Source: Pseudomonadota bacterium (GTDB lineage Bacteria; Pseudomonadota; Alphaproteobacteria; Acetobacterales; Acetobacteraceae). From it: a stretch of 64,000 bases of DNA. The notes under the pieces were generated by a model that saw only the letters and a program-made list of their open reading frames with translations, was not told where the DNA came from and made no database searches. How positions within the stretch are numbered: position 1 is the stretch's first letter; each line of letters begins with the position of its first letter. Location: contig JAKAEC010000001.1 in assembly GCA_021818425.1 (NCBI GenBank), forward strand, positions 1-64,000, written 5' to 3'. A program made the translations under genes and the position numbers. Below are positions 16,676 through 25,272 of the stretch, piece by piece.

Positions 16676-16709
16676 AAACCCCCGTCAAGCAATGGCGGGG
16701 GTTTTGTTT
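16676..16709 (+). terminator. rho-independent terminator downstream of pntB
   Basis: The stem AAACCCCCG / CGGGGGTTTT is followed by GTTTTGG. It closes the pnt operon. The rest of the 370-base gap (16710-16862) shows no gene. Confidence 0.8.
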
Positions 16710-16862
16710 TGGTATCGCGCGGCAGGCATGGCACCGGCAGGCCAGACGTTCGCTGCCTTAGGGGCGCGTCCTTTAGCCGGGAGCGGCTGAAGAGCTTTCG
16801 TGACTCCGCTTTGCCGGGATCTGATCTGATGTGTGTCGGTTGTACTGGCCAAGCTCCGTGAA

Positions 16863-16902
16863 ATAAAAAACCCCCCTGGCTAAGCCAGGGAGGTTTTTTA
16901 TT
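16863..16902. terminator. rho-independent terminator of rplM-rpsI
   Basis: AAAAAA, then the stem CCCTGGC-TAA-GCCAGGG, then a T run of six on the plus strand, with a complementary T6 on the minus strand. It lies 30 bases after the rpsI stop and can act in both directions. Confidence 0.85.
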
Positions 16903-16931
16903 AGGTCCGGTCGGATGCCGGGGCGAATGTA

Positions 16932-17429
16932 TCAGCGCTTGGAGAACTGGAAGGAGCGGCGAGCCTTCGGCTTGCCGTACTTCTTACGCTCAACCATGCG
17001 GGGGTCGCGGGTGAGGAAGCCTGCGGCCTTTAAGATTGGGCGCAGATCCGGCTCGTAAAGGGTGAGCGCTCGGGAAATGCCGTGCCGTACAGCGCCGGCT
17101 TGGCCGGAGAGGCCGCCACCGGTGACAGTGCAATAAACATCGAACTGGTTGTAACGATCGGCTACCAGGAAGGGCTGGGTAATCAGCATGCGCAGCACTG
17201 GGCGGGCGAAATAAATCGGCGCCTTCTTGCCATTGATGGTGATCTCACCCTTCCCAGGTTTTACCCACACGCGAGCGATGGCGTTTTTACGCCGGCCGGT
17301 GGCATAGGAGCGGCCTTGGGCATCGCGCTTGGGTTCGCGCTTCTGATGAGGTTGAGAGTCCGGCGTAGCGGCGCCAGAGGCAGCTTGTAGGCCCTTCAGG
17401 TCCGCGAAGGAATTGGTCGTGGTGGACAT
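16932..17429 (-). CDS. rpsI: 30S ribosomal protein S9
   Basis: A 165-residue S9 whose C-terminal tail (RRSFQFSKR) reaches the P-site tRNA in the small subunit. The core is unmistakable: [18 protein letters not shown] near the middle, [19 protein letters not shown], and the terminal [11 protein letters not shown]. An N-terminal extension of about 35 residues before the conserved core is common in alphaproteobacteria. It lies 4 bases after rplM in the usual L13-S9 operon. Confidence 0.98.
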   Translation of the reverse strand: MSTTTNSFADLKGLQAASGAATPDSQPHQKREPKRDAQGRSYATGRRKNAIARVWVKPGKGEITINGKKAPIYFARPVLRMLITQPFLVADRYNQFDVYCTVTGGGLSGQAGAVRHGISRALTLYEPDLRPILKAAGFLTRDPRMVERKKYGKPKARRSFQFSKR

Positions 17430-17433
17430 GGAA

Positions 17434-17898
17434 TCAGGCCCTCTTGTTCTTGGAGTTCAGCGCGCCGACGTCGAGCGTCTTGGGCTGCTGGGCGGCGTGC
17501 GGGTGCTCGGGGCCAGCATAGACATGCAGGTTCTTCATTTGCTGGCGCTGTAGTGGGCCGCGCGTAATCATGCGCTCAACCGCTTTCTCGACAACACTTT
17601 GCGGGTTCTTACCAGCCAGACGCTCCTTGATGGAGCGGCCCTTGATGCCACCGGCAAAGCCGGTGTGGTAATAGAAGACAGAAGCTTCTGTCTTCTTGCC
17701 GGTTACCTTCACCTTGTCCGCGTTGACGATGACGATGTTGTCGCCGCAATCAACATGGGGAGTAAAGGTCGCCTTGTGCTTGCCACGCAGACGGTTGGCC
17801 ACGATCGTGGCAAGGCGGCCCAGGACCAGTCCTTCGGCGTCAATTAGGATCCAGTCCTTCTTTACGTCTGCGGGCTTAATGGAGATCGTCGTTTTCAT
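17434..17898 (-). CDS. rplM: 50S ribosomal protein L13
   Basis: A 154-residue large-subunit protein that acts early in 50S assembly. Family motifs: [19 protein letters not shown], the [13 protein letters not shown] segment, and [13 protein letters not shown] near the end. The ATG at 17898 (MKTTISIKP) has GGATGAG just upstream and matches the family N-terminus; the ATG at 17910 would add four residues. It leads the rplM-rpsI operon, with a candidate promoter at 18018-18046. Confidence 0.97.
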   Translation of the reverse strand: MKTTISIKPADVKKDWILIDAEGLVLGRLATIVANRLRGKHKATFTPHVDCGDNIVIVNADKVKVTGKKTEASVFYYHTGFAGGIKGRSIKERLAGKNPQSVVEKAVERMITRGPLQRQQMKNLHVYAGPEHPHAAQQPKTLDVGALNSKNKRA

Positions 17899-18017
17899 AT
17901 GCTCATCCAAAAATAGAGTCGGCTCATGAAGCCGTCTCTCGTCACGTTTGGCGGACGATTCGCGGCCGGCGATGCACCAAGCTTGGGTATCGCAAGTCGA
18001 TCATGCGCTGCGCTGAG

Positions 18018-18046
18018 CTTATGTGTAAAACGTGAGGAAAGGTCAA
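18018..18046 (-). promoter_or_regulatory. candidate sigma-70 promoter for rplM-rpsI
   Basis: On the minus strand, TTGACC and CATAAG are separated by exactly 17 bases, about 120 bases ahead of the rplM start. The -35 matches consensus at five of six positions and the -10 at four. Predicted by eye only. Confidence 0.45.
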
Positions 18047-18090
18047 GGGAATTTTGGTGTGGTAACATAATACCGCACCCAGTCTGTGGG

Positions 18091-18534
18091 TTAATCCAGC
18101 CGGGGTTCGGTACGACGGGGGCGGGCCGGCTGGTGCCCGCCAGAGGAACGCTCGCGCGAGGTGGAAAAATCCCTGGAGGCGAAGCCGCGCGGCTCTGGAT
18201 TCGGTATGGGCGCACGGGAGATTGTCGGTTCCTCCGTAGGCGTCTGGTTGGTCCGGCCACGTTTGAGTTGGCCAAAATTGGGCACGTCGTCATAGGGTTC
18301 CATAGGGCGGACCGGCGTAGTGATAACGCCAGTGGCGCGCATCTGCATTACCCGTAAATCTTCGTGCAGGCTCTCAAGCTCACCTTCCAGTGCCTCGAGC
18401 CTAGCTTTCACGCCAAAAACACTGAACGGCACCATCAGGAAGGCCAGGAACCAAAGCAAGGCCGGCACCGCCAGGAATAAGAACAGCCAGCCTGGCATCC
18501 AATCCGGCAATGTGAAAGGCAAGTTCATGGGCAT
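18091..18534 (-). CDS. small single-pass membrane protein with coiled coil, unknown function
   Basis: 147 residues. The N-terminal part has two closely spaced hydrophobic stretches (about 12-40: WMPGWLFLFLAVPALLWFLA then LMVPFSVFG). A Glu/Leu-rich heptad-like stretch follows (ARLEALEGELESLHEDLRVM), and then a long Pro/Arg/Ser-rich, probably disordered tail. I do not recognise a family, though coiled-coil proteins with this layout are common in alphaproteobacteria. It ends about 190 bases upstream of rplM and follows purH at 17 bases on the same strand, so it may be the last gene of a purH transcript. Confidence 0.6.
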   Translation of the reverse strand: MPMNLPFTLPDWMPGWLFLFLAVPALLWFLAFLMVPFSVFGVKARLEALEGELESLHEDLRVMQMRATGVITTPVRPMEPYDDVPNFGQLKRGRTNQTPTEEPTISRAPIPNPEPRGFASRDFSTSRERSSGGHQPARPRRTEPRLD

Positions 18535-18551
18535 GGACTCCTCATAGCGGA

Positions 18552-20108
18552 TTAGTGCCGGAAATGCCGCATGTTTGTGAAGACCATGGCAATTCCGGCT
18601 GCATCGGCTGCTTCGATCACGTCCTTATCACGGATCGAGCCGCCGGGTTGAATCACGCAGGAAGCCCCCGCCGCGATGGCAGCTTCCAGCCCGTCCGCAA
18701 AGGGAAAGAAGGCATCGGAGGCAACGGCGCAGCCAGTGAAGTCCAGCTTCGCCTCTTTACCACGCCAGGCGGCGATACGGGCAGAATCTACCCGATTCAT
18801 CTGCCCCGCACCGACGCCAATAGTGGCGCGATTCTTGGCGTAGACTATGGCGTTGGACTTCACATGCTTGGCAACGCGGAAGGCGAACAACATGTCGGCA
18901 ATCTCCGCGGGACTTGGGGCGCGCTGAGTGACTACCTTCAATCCGTTGGCGGTGATGCGCCCAGTATCGCGGTTTTGTAGCAAGAAGCCGCCGGCGAGGG
19001 ATTTGAAGGTCAACCCCTCCTCTGTTGGGTTGGGTACACCACCAGTGATCAGCAGTCTAAGGTTTTTCTTGGTGGCAAGAACGGCCTTTGCACCTTCGGT
19101 TGCTTTTGGCGCGATGATCACCTCGGTAAAAATGGTGGCGATCTTGGCGGCGGTTTCCTCGTCCAGCGTGCGGTTCAGTGCCACGATGCCGCCAAAGGCA
19201 GATACCGGGTCGCAGGCGAGCGCCAAGTCCCATGCGGCTGAGGTACTGGCGGCCGTCGACACACCGCACGGGTTGGCGTGTTTCACGATCACCACGGTGG
19301 GCTCATCGAATTCTGCTACGCACTCAAAGGCTGCGTCGGTGTCATTGTAGTTATTGTAGGAAAGCTCTTTTCCCTGGACCTGTATGGCGGTGGCTACGCC
19401 ATAGCGGGTAGAAGGGGAGGTGTAGAAGGCCGCCGACTGGTGCGGGTTCTCGCCGTAGCGCAGCTCTTGCTTCTTGGTGCCGGAAAAAGAGAAACGTTCC
19501 GGGTAGGTCTCGCCGAGCTGCTCAGCAAACCAGCCGGAAATGGCGGAATCATAAGCTGCCGTACGAGCATAGGCAGCTGCAGCGAGGGCACGGCGGGTGG
19601 CAAGTGTGGTGCCACCGTGCGCGGCGATTTCTTCCAGAATCTTGGCGTAATGAGCCGGCTCGGTGAGCACCGCAACACCTTCGTGGTTCTTGGCGGCGGA
19701 GCGGATCATCGCTGGTCCGCCAATGTCGATATTCTCGATGCACTCACCGAATTCAGCGTCCCGCGCTACTGTGGCCTCAAAAGGGTAGAGATTCACGGCG
19801 ACGAGGTCGATGGGCGCGATACCGTGCTCAGCCATCTCGGTGATATGGTTGGGGTCATGGCGCTTGCCAAGAATACCGCCGTGCACGTGCGGTACTAGGG
19901 TTTTTACGCGGCCGCCCAAAATTTCAGGAAAGCCAGTGTGTTCGGAAACCTCGGTCACGGTGATGCCTGCCTCGCGCAGCATCTTGGCCGAACCGCCGGT
20001 GGAGAGGATCTTTGTGCCCGCAGCGGTCAGCGCCTCCGCGAATTCCACAAGCCCAGTTTTGTCAGATACGGAAATGAGAGCAGTGCGGATGGGGACGATT
20101 TCTGACAC
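18552..20108 (-). CDS. purH: bifunctional AICAR formyltransferase / IMP cyclohydrolase
   Basis: Catalyses the last two steps of purine synthesis, AICAR to FAICAR to IMP. The 518-residue protein has the N-terminal MGS-like IMP-cyclohydrolase domain ([18 protein letters not shown], then [16 protein letters not shown]). The formyltransferase domain that follows carries [25 protein letters not shown] and the terminal [14 protein letters not shown]. The start is GTG at 20108, with GGAG seven bases upstream. A shorter membrane-protein gene follows on the same strand. Confidence 0.97.
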   Translation of the reverse strand: MSEIVPIRTALISVSDKTGLVEFAEALTAAGTKILSTGGSAKMLREAGITVTEVSEHTGFPEILGGRVKTLVPHVHGGILGKRHDPNHITEMAEHGIAPIDLVAVNLYPFEATVARDAEFGECIENIDIGGPAMIRSAAKNHEGVAVLTEPAHYAKILEEIAAHGGTTLATRRALAAAAYARTAAYDSAISGWFAEQLGETYPERFSFSGTKKQELRYGENPHQSAAFYTSPSTRYGVATAIQVQGKELSYNNYNDTDAAFECVAEFDEPTVVIVKHANPCGVSTAASTSAAWDLALACDPVSAFGGIVALNRTLDEETAAKIATIFTEVIIAPKATEGAKAVLATKKNLRLLITGGVPNPTEEGLTFKSLAGGFLLQNRDTGRITANGLKVVTQRAPSPAEIADMLFAFRVAKHVKSNAIVYAKNRATIGVGAGQMNRVDSARIAAWRGKEAKLDFTGCAVASDAFFPFADGLEAAIAAGASCVIQPGGSIRDKDVIEAADAAGIAMVFTNMRHFRH

Positions 20109-20393
20109 GTGGCGGCTCCGTTAACGAATACGATGCTGTGCCCAGGCGCGCGGCGGTGCTCTTCACGCTCCCCGATGGTGTCCATCTGAGCGCCAGTTAC
20201 GTGAAGGTCACTTGCCGTTTGGCATGCGCCAAAAGCGGATGCAAGCGGTGCCGCACTGAGTGTGAAGCGGGCATGTCTAAAATTTAAATCTTGGCGGTTG
20301 TGGCAAATTTATCGCAGTGTCAACAAATGTTGCTGTATGATCGGGCTGTGGCTGGGGCTGTGTCCCACCAAATCTCTTCCGGAGGTACGTGGC
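20109..20393. other. divergent intergenic region with two inverted repeats
   Basis: This 285-base gap between purH (minus) and the small lipoprotein gene (plus) has no gene that I can support. It contains a perfect inverted repeat TTTGGC-ATGC-GCCAAA at 20218-20233 and a second, CAACA-AA-TGTTG, at 20321-20332. A TATGAT element lies at 20336-20341. These may be operator or promoter parts for either gene; no convincing -35 is visible. Confidence 0.35.
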
Positions 20394-20720
20394 ATGATCT
20401 GGCAAGGACGAACCAAGCAGGCTGTCATGGCATTTGGGGCTGCGGGGCTGGCTTGTCTCGGGGCTTGTGCTGCGCCCGCTGATCCGGCACAGGCCAAGGC
20501 GGGTTTTTCGGTGCAAACGCCGATCGAGAAAATTGCTGCGGACCAACGCGGCAAGGCCGTGCTGGACCGAGATGTGCCGGGCGTGATGTCCAATCCCCAT
20601 TATGTGCTGTTTTCGTCGATGAGCCTATCGCAGCTCGCGTCACTTTCACATGGGAAGCTCAGCAAATCCAAGCTGAACAAGGTTAATGCGGATTTAGCCG
20701 ACCTTTCGCCCGGCCAGTAG
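20394..20720 (+). CDS. small putative lipoprotein, unknown function
   Basis: 108 residues. ATG 20394 is supported by a strong GGAGG eight bases upstream. The N-terminus (MIWQGRTKQAVMAFGAAGL...) is a signal sequence with a lipobox-like LGAC, so the protein is probably lipid-anchored. The mature part carries PIEKIAADQRGKAVLDRDVP, then PGVMSNPHYVLFSSMSLSQL. Its name and function are unknown to me. It is convergent with the glycosyltransferase gene and divergent from purH. Confidence 0.7.
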   Translation: MIWQGRTKQAVMAFGAAGLACLGACAAPADPAQAKAGFSVQTPIEKIAADQRGKAVLDRDVPGVMSNPHYVLFSSMSLSQLASLSHGKLSKSKLNKVNADLADLSPGQ

Positions 20721-20728
20721 GCGTCTTT

Positions 20729-20754
20729 CCCAACGCGTGTCTAGGGCGCGTTGG
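20729..20754. terminator. hairpin between convergent genes
   Basis: A perfect eight-base-pair inverted repeat CCAACGCG / CGCGTTGG spans the stop codon of the glycosyltransferase gene. There is no T tract, so its role as a terminator is uncertain. Confidence 0.35.
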
Positions 20755-21886
20755 ATCTGAGTGTTTCGTAAACTTCCATAGTTTTCCGGCAAACAATCTC
20801 GTCAGAAAAATTTTCCTCCACGCGTGTCCGGCCAGCGGCACCGAGGCGGGCGCGAAGTTCAGGGGCTTCTATAAGTTTGGCCAGTGCGTCCGCCATGGCA
20901 TGAGGGTTGTTGGGCGGCACCAGAATGCCGGTTTCATTGTCTATCACAGCCTCGCGGCAGCCTGGAATATCGGTTGCCACCACCGGGCGCCCGGTGGCCA
21001 TTGCCTCGAGCACGGCCTTTGGCAGGCCCTCGCGATAAGTGGATGGAAGGGTGAAGATGTGAACCTGGCGGAGCAGAGCGGCCATGTCTTGTACCGGGCC
21101 GAGCCATTTAACAACGCCTTCCGCTTCCCATGCTTTCAGCTCAGCTTCCGTGACCGGGTTCGGATTCGCAAGGTCGGGCGCGCCGGCCAGCCAGAACTCT
21201 GCCTGGCCCTTTAAAAGTCGGGCAGCGGCAATGAAATCCCGGATGCCTTTCTCCTGGATCATGCGCGCGGCCAGCGCGATGCGGACGGGCCCCTCCGGCT
21301 CCGGCGAAGGCGCAAAACGCTTAGTGTCCACCCCCGCGCCGCGAATGAGCTGGGTGCAGGCTTCATGAACCATTCTGCCTGCAACCATATCGGCGAGGTC
21401 ATCGGGGTTTTCGAAAACTGCCACACCGCGCTTCGGACTCATAGTGGCACGCAGCGCCAGCACCACCAGCGGCTTGAGCAGTCTCGCCAGCTTTTGCTTC
21501 GAGGAAAAGACAAAGCCCAGCCCCACCGGCGCATTGACTACGGCAGGCACCCGAGCCAGCCCGGCCGCAATGCCACCGATGATGATTGGCTTTAGGGCGA
21601 CGTGGTGTACCACATCCGGCTGTAGATACCGGTACAGACGCGCCAGCCAGATTGAAAAAGCTAGTTCCTTGAAGGGATTGAGGCGTTTGCGATCGAGATC
21701 TGCAGCATAAAACTCGATGCCTGACGCAACAATCTCTTTGGCCGTTTCGCTTTGCCGGGAAACCAGGACAACTCGCCAACCGGCTTTTTGGGCTGCGAGT
21801 CCGCGCGCCCAAAAATGTGAGGCGAAAAACCAGTCCTCCATCAGCAGAAATACCAGGGTGGGGCGCTTTTCGATCATGGCCGGCAT
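20741..21886 (-). CDS. glycosyltransferase family 4 protein
   Basis: Retaining GT-B glycosyltransferase, probably using a nucleotide sugar to extend a surface polysaccharide or glycolipid. The 381-residue protein has an N-terminal acceptor domain (LYRYLQPDVVHHVALKPIII, GLARVPAVVNAPVGLG). Its C-terminal donor domain carries ALAARMIQEKGIRDFIAAARL, followed by the EX7E motif in YREGLPKAVLEAMATGRPVV. It starts 3 bases after the galE stop and has no clear ribosome-binding site, which suggests translational coupling. The sugar and acceptor are not predictable. Confidence 0.88.
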   Translation of the reverse strand: MPAMIEKRPTLVFLLMEDWFFASHFWARGLAAQKAGWRVVLVSRQSETAKEIVASGIEFYAADLDRKRLNPFKELAFSIWLARLYRYLQPDVVHHVALKPIIIGGIAAGLARVPAVVNAPVGLGFVFSSKQKLARLLKPLVVLALRATMSPKRGVAVFENPDDLADMVAGRMVHEACTQLIRGAGVDTKRFAPSPEPEGPVRIALAARMIQEKGIRDFIAAARLLKGQAEFWLAGAPDLANPNPVTEAELKAWEAEGVVKWLGPVQDMAALLRQVHIFTLPSTYREGLPKAVLEAMATGRPVVATDIPGCREAVIDNETGILVPPNNPHAMADALAKLIEAPELRARLGAAGRTRVEENFSDEIVCRKTMEVYETLRSNAP

Positions 21887-21889
21887 TGC

Positions 21890-22903
21890 TTAAACGTCGT
21901 TGATGCCCGCGCGCTTGGCCTGCCAGCGCCAGGAATCGCGGCACATATCCTCCAAGTTCAGCGTTGCTTTCCAGCCAAAGAGCCGTTGGGCCAGGGCCGG
22001 GTCGGCGTAATAGCTGGCAACATCGCCGGCGCGGCGCGGCGCGATGCTGACAGGGATGGTTTTGCCCGTTACGGTCTCGAATGCCTTCACCAGTTCCAGC
22101 ACCGTGGTGCCGTGGCCGGTGCCGAGATTAACGGTGACGGAGACGTCGTTGCCGCAGATATGCTCCAGTGCCATCGCGTGCGCCACTGCCAGGTCCATAA
22201 CATGAATATAATCCCGCTCGCCGGTGCCGTCTCGGGTGGGATAGTCTTTGCCGAACACGTTAAGATACGGGCGCTCGCCGGTGGCCACTTGGGTTACGTA
22301 GGGCATCAGATTATTGGGCACGCCGCGCGGGGTTTCGCCGATAAGCGCGGAAGGATGCGCGCCAACCGGGTTGAAATAGCGCAGATTGGCCGCAGCTTTG
22401 AGTTTACCGACGCGGGCGAGATCACGAATCAGATCTTCCATTACCAGCTTGGTGCGGCCATAAATGTTTTCGACTCGAGTGGGAGCGTTTTCTAGAATCG
22501 GCGAAGAATCCGGCTGACCGTAGACGGTAGCGGAGGAGGAGAACACAATGCGTCCTATACCGGCCGCCTGCATGGATTGTAGCAGCCGGATGGTGCCGAT
22601 GATGTTTATGTCGTAATATAAAAGCGGATCGGCTTCAGACTCGCCCACCGCCTTTAGTGCCGCGAAATGAATCACGGCGTCCACTCGGTGAGCCTGTAGT
22701 GCTGCGGTTACGGCTTCGGTACTTCTTATGTCGGCTTCTATGATGGTTATTTCTCGCCCGGTAAGGCTCTTCAGCCGCGCTGGAACGTCGCGCTCGGCAT
22801 TGACGAAATTGTCAAGGATGATGACTTCATGCCCGCGCTCGACCAATACGGCTGCGGTGTGGGAGCCGATATAACCGGCGCCGCCGGTGAGTATTATACG
22901 CAT
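21890..22903 (-). CDS. galE: UDP-glucose 4-epimerase
   Basis: Interconverts UDP-glucose and UDP-galactose. The 337-residue SDR protein has the NAD loop TGGAGYIGSH (residues 6-15), the catalytic SSSATVYG serine (about 123-124) and the YGRTK pair (Tyr148, Lys152). Lying between a heparinase-like gene and a glycosyltransferase, it probably supplies UDP-galactose for polysaccharide synthesis rather than for galactose catabolism; that is inferred from the context. Confidence 0.95.
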   Translation of the reverse strand: MRIILTGGAGYIGSHTAAVLVERGHEVIILDNFVNAERDVPARLKSLTGREITIIEADIRSTEAVTAALQAHRVDAVIHFAALKAVGESEADPLLYYDINIIGTIRLLQSMQAAGIGRIVFSSSATVYGQPDSSPILENAPTRVENIYGRTKLVMEDLIRDLARVGKLKAAANLRYFNPVGAHPSALIGETPRGVPNNLMPYVTQVATGERPYLNVFGKDYPTRDGTGERDYIHVMDLAVAHAMALEHICGNDVSVTVNLGTGHGTTVLELVKAFETVTGKTIPVSIAPRRAGDVASYYADPALAQRLFGWKATLNLEDMCRDSWRWQAKRAGINDV

Positions 22904-22906
22904 GGA

Positions 22907-24514
22907 TCAAGCTTTCGTGATGGTCCATTTGATGTGTTGCGGCCCGTCTTGATGACCGGGAAGCACGATCTGTTCCGCCCTCCGCGGCTCCGACTGACCG
23001 AAATAAACGCTGTCTTCAATGCGTGGCACGGCTCCCTCCGCTTTCAATCGGAAACCGAGGCCGGAGGGGGTTCGCAGCAGCACAGTCTCCTCGTCCTGTG
23101 CCAGGCTGGCGGTAACATTGGGGTGCAGATGGAAGCGAATGTTGAACGGCTGTGGTGTTTGCGCCTCGATTGCATCTTCGCCTTGCAGTTCCTCGCCATT
23201 TTCCGAAAGGCTGAGGCGGCGGTGATGTATCGCACCGAAAACCTGCGCCCAGCCGTCATGATTGGCCTCGATCCAGGCAATGTCTCCGACATCTTGGCGG
23301 GACACATTTACGTTAACGGGGCGGCGACCGAGACCGGTTTCCGTTATGTCTGAGGATGAGGTGTCGGCGATAATCAAGGTAGAGTGCGCGGCGCTGCCGC
23401 GTAGAGCGGTGGCCCAATCTCCGGCCAGCGCAGGGGCGGCGCCGCAACTCACAATCAAGCGGTCTTTGCCGAAGGAGAATTCAAAACCCAGCGTGCCAGC
23501 ATGGGCGAAGCGGTCCAGCCCCGGCGCGGCGGGGGCGCCGGCATCCACGAAAAGAACGGATTTGCCCGCGGCAAGGCGGAATAGCCCGCTAGATTTTAGA
23601 TGGGAGAGTGTGCCGCGGGCCCGCCCGGCTTGGGCTAGAACAAGGTCGACGAGATTGGCCACCTCCTCCTTCGAGCCATTGAACAGGGCTAGCCCGCCGT
23701 CGCCATGCCGTAGGGCACGCATGGCTGCCGCCGCGTGCTCGATCGTGGTAAGCAACTCAGGCGGTGGTGTTTTGCCACCGGCCTGCATCAAGGCGCGAAT
23801 TTCGGTAAGGTCCTGCAGGGCCAACAGATGCGCTCCAGGGCTGCGCTCGATATGGCAGCCGTCCGGGTAGAATTGCCGTGCTAGTTCCGGAACCAAGAAT
23901 TTCGTCGCACGGGACAAGTATTGCGCGTGCTCGGGCATGGCGATGGAGGCGGCAGTGAGGCCCTTTAGTGCCGTTAACGCCCTTCCATCCAGGAATTCGG
24001 CGGGCAGGGCGGCAGAGAGGGTGCGGGCATCCTGCACCAGCCGGGACATCAGCGCTTGGCGGAACTCGTCATCAGCCGAGGCGGCGAAGAAATCGTAATG
24101 GCCAAGCCAAGCAGCCAACCTTGCGCCCGCCACGTCTGGTACATAAGCAATCGGCTCGGGCTTGGGCGTGTCCATGAAGTCCAGCACCAAAGCCCGGGCG
24201 CGGGCGCGGGCAGCATCGGTGCCCAGAGCGCGCAAATCCCGGAGCCAGGTGAAACCATGTAGGTGCGCCCGCAGCGGCCGCGTGGCGCCGGGGGCGGTAG
24301 CGAAAACGTCGTGATGCACCGGTAGCACGGCACCGCCAAATTCCAACTCTGCCATCACCAGTCTGGCGCCACGGGCAGGGTCGCCGGGCCAAGGATCACG
24401 CAGCGAGAGTGCGGGCGCGTCCGGCCCGCCGGTTGTACGCAGATTTTGCAGTTTGGTGAACCAAGCCCGGGCTTGGCGGCCAATGCTGCCTGCCTTGTGG
24501 GGAGTGCGGTTCAT
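22907..24514 (-). CDS. heparinase II/III family protein
   Basis: 535 residues matching the alphaproteobacterial heparinase II/III-like proteins: an N-terminal alpha/alpha toroid (WLGHYDFFAASADDEFRQAL, LDGRALTALKGLTAASIAMP, DGCHIERSPGAHLLALQDLT). The C-terminal beta-sheet domain (SSGLFRLAAGKSVLFVDAGA, AHAGTLGFEFSFGKDRLIVS, AAHSTLIIADTSSSDI) is typical of the family. Such proteins cleave acidic polysaccharides, but the members next to rsmB in this class are uncharacterised. No signal peptide is evident, which is odd for a secreted lyase. The start overlaps the rpe stop by four bases. Confidence 0.85.
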   Translation of the reverse strand: MNRTPHKAGSIGRQARAWFTKLQNLRTTGGPDAPALSLRDPWPGDPARGARLVMAELEFGGAVLPVHHDVFATAPGATRPLRAHLHGFTWLRDLRALGTDAARARARALVLDFMDTPKPEPIAYVPDVAGARLAAWLGHYDFFAASADDEFRQALMSRLVQDARTLSAALPAEFLDGRALTALKGLTAASIAMPEHAQYLSRATKFLVPELARQFYPDGCHIERSPGAHLLALQDLTEIRALMQAGGKTPPPELLTTIEHAAAAMRALRHGDGGLALFNGSKEEVANLVDLVLAQAGRARGTLSHLKSSGLFRLAAGKSVLFVDAGAPAAPGLDRFAHAGTLGFEFSFGKDRLIVSCGAAPALAGDWATALRGSAAHSTLIIADTSSSDITETGLGRRPVNVNVSRQDVGDIAWIEANHDGWAQVFGAIHHRRLSLSENGEELQGEDAIEAQTPQPFNIRFHLHPNVTASLAQDEETVLLRTPSGLGFRLKAEGAVPRIEDSVYFGQSEPRRAEQIVLPGHQDGPQHIKWTITKA

Positions 24515-25215
24515 CCGCCCGTGCTGGTGTTCAGTTCCGGCAGCCCAGCGGGGACGGCGGCTCGGATGGAGGTGATTGCTGCCTCGTAATCGGCTGCACC
24601 AAAAACCGCCGTGCCCGCGATGAGGCAGGTAGCACCCGCCTGCAAAACCGAGGGCGCGGTTTGGGCAGTAATACCTCCATCGACCTGGAGGACGATGTTG
24701 CGGCCTGATTCGTCGATGAGGCGACGCAGAGCGGCGATTTTTGGGATCTGAGAGGTCAAGAAGGCTTGGCCGCCAAAACCGGGATTCACTGTCATCACCA
24801 TGATCAGATCCGTGAGGTCGAGCACATTCACTAGGCTCTCGATTGGTGTGGCAGGGTTAAGTACTACGCCACTTTTTTTGCCCAGCGCGCGGATATGCTG
24901 GAGGGTGCGGTGCAAATGTGGACCGGCTTCAGGGTGCACAGAGATATGATCCGCCCCCGCCTCAGCGAAGGCGGTAATGTAGGGGTCGGCGGGCGCGATC
25001 ATCAGATGCACGTCCAGCGGCATCTTGGTGTGGGGGCGTAGTGCCTTTACCAACAGCGGGCCGAAAGTGATGTTGGGTACGAAATGCCCGTCCATCACAT
25101 CTAGATGCAGCCAGTCTGCGCCAGCGCGTTCGACTGCGATGACCTCGTCCTTTAGCCGGGCGAAATCAGCTGCAAGCAGGGAAGGGGCGATGAGTGGGCG
25201 CGTTAGGGGGGGCAT
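24511..25215 (-). CDS. rpe: ribulose-phosphate 3-epimerase
   Basis: Interconverts ribulose-5-phosphate and xylulose-5-phosphate in the pentose phosphate pathway. TIM-barrel motifs are present: IAPSLLAADFARLKDEV, WLHLDVMDGHFVPNITFGP with metal-binding Asp and His, and MTVNPGFGGQAF. The ATG at 25215 (MPPLTRPLIAPSLL) fits the family; its ribosome-binding site is weak. A TTG at 25260 would add 15 unrelated residues. It lies between rsmB and the heparinase-like gene, all on the minus strand. Confidence 0.95.
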   Translation of the reverse strand: MPPLTRPLIAPSLLAADFARLKDEVIAVERAGADWLHLDVMDGHFVPNITFGPLLVKALRPHTKMPLDVHLMIAPADPYITAFAEAGADHISVHPEAGPHLHRTLQHIRALGKKSGVVLNPATPIESLVNVLDLTDLIMVMTVNPGFGGQAFLTSQIPKIAALRRLIDESGRNIVLQVDGGITAQTAPSVLQAGATCLIAGTAVFGAADYEAAITSIRAAVPAGLPELNTSTGG

Positions 25216-25272
25216 GATGATTATTTGTAACCGCCTGGACGTGAGCGACACAAGCACCAAGGGCCTGGAAGT

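Noticed and set aside
16562-16710. Possible SRP (4.5S) or 6S RNA in the pntB-rpsI gap
   Set aside because: The conserved SRP GGTCAGG...GGAAGCAGC core is absent, and there is no long 6S-like bulged helix.
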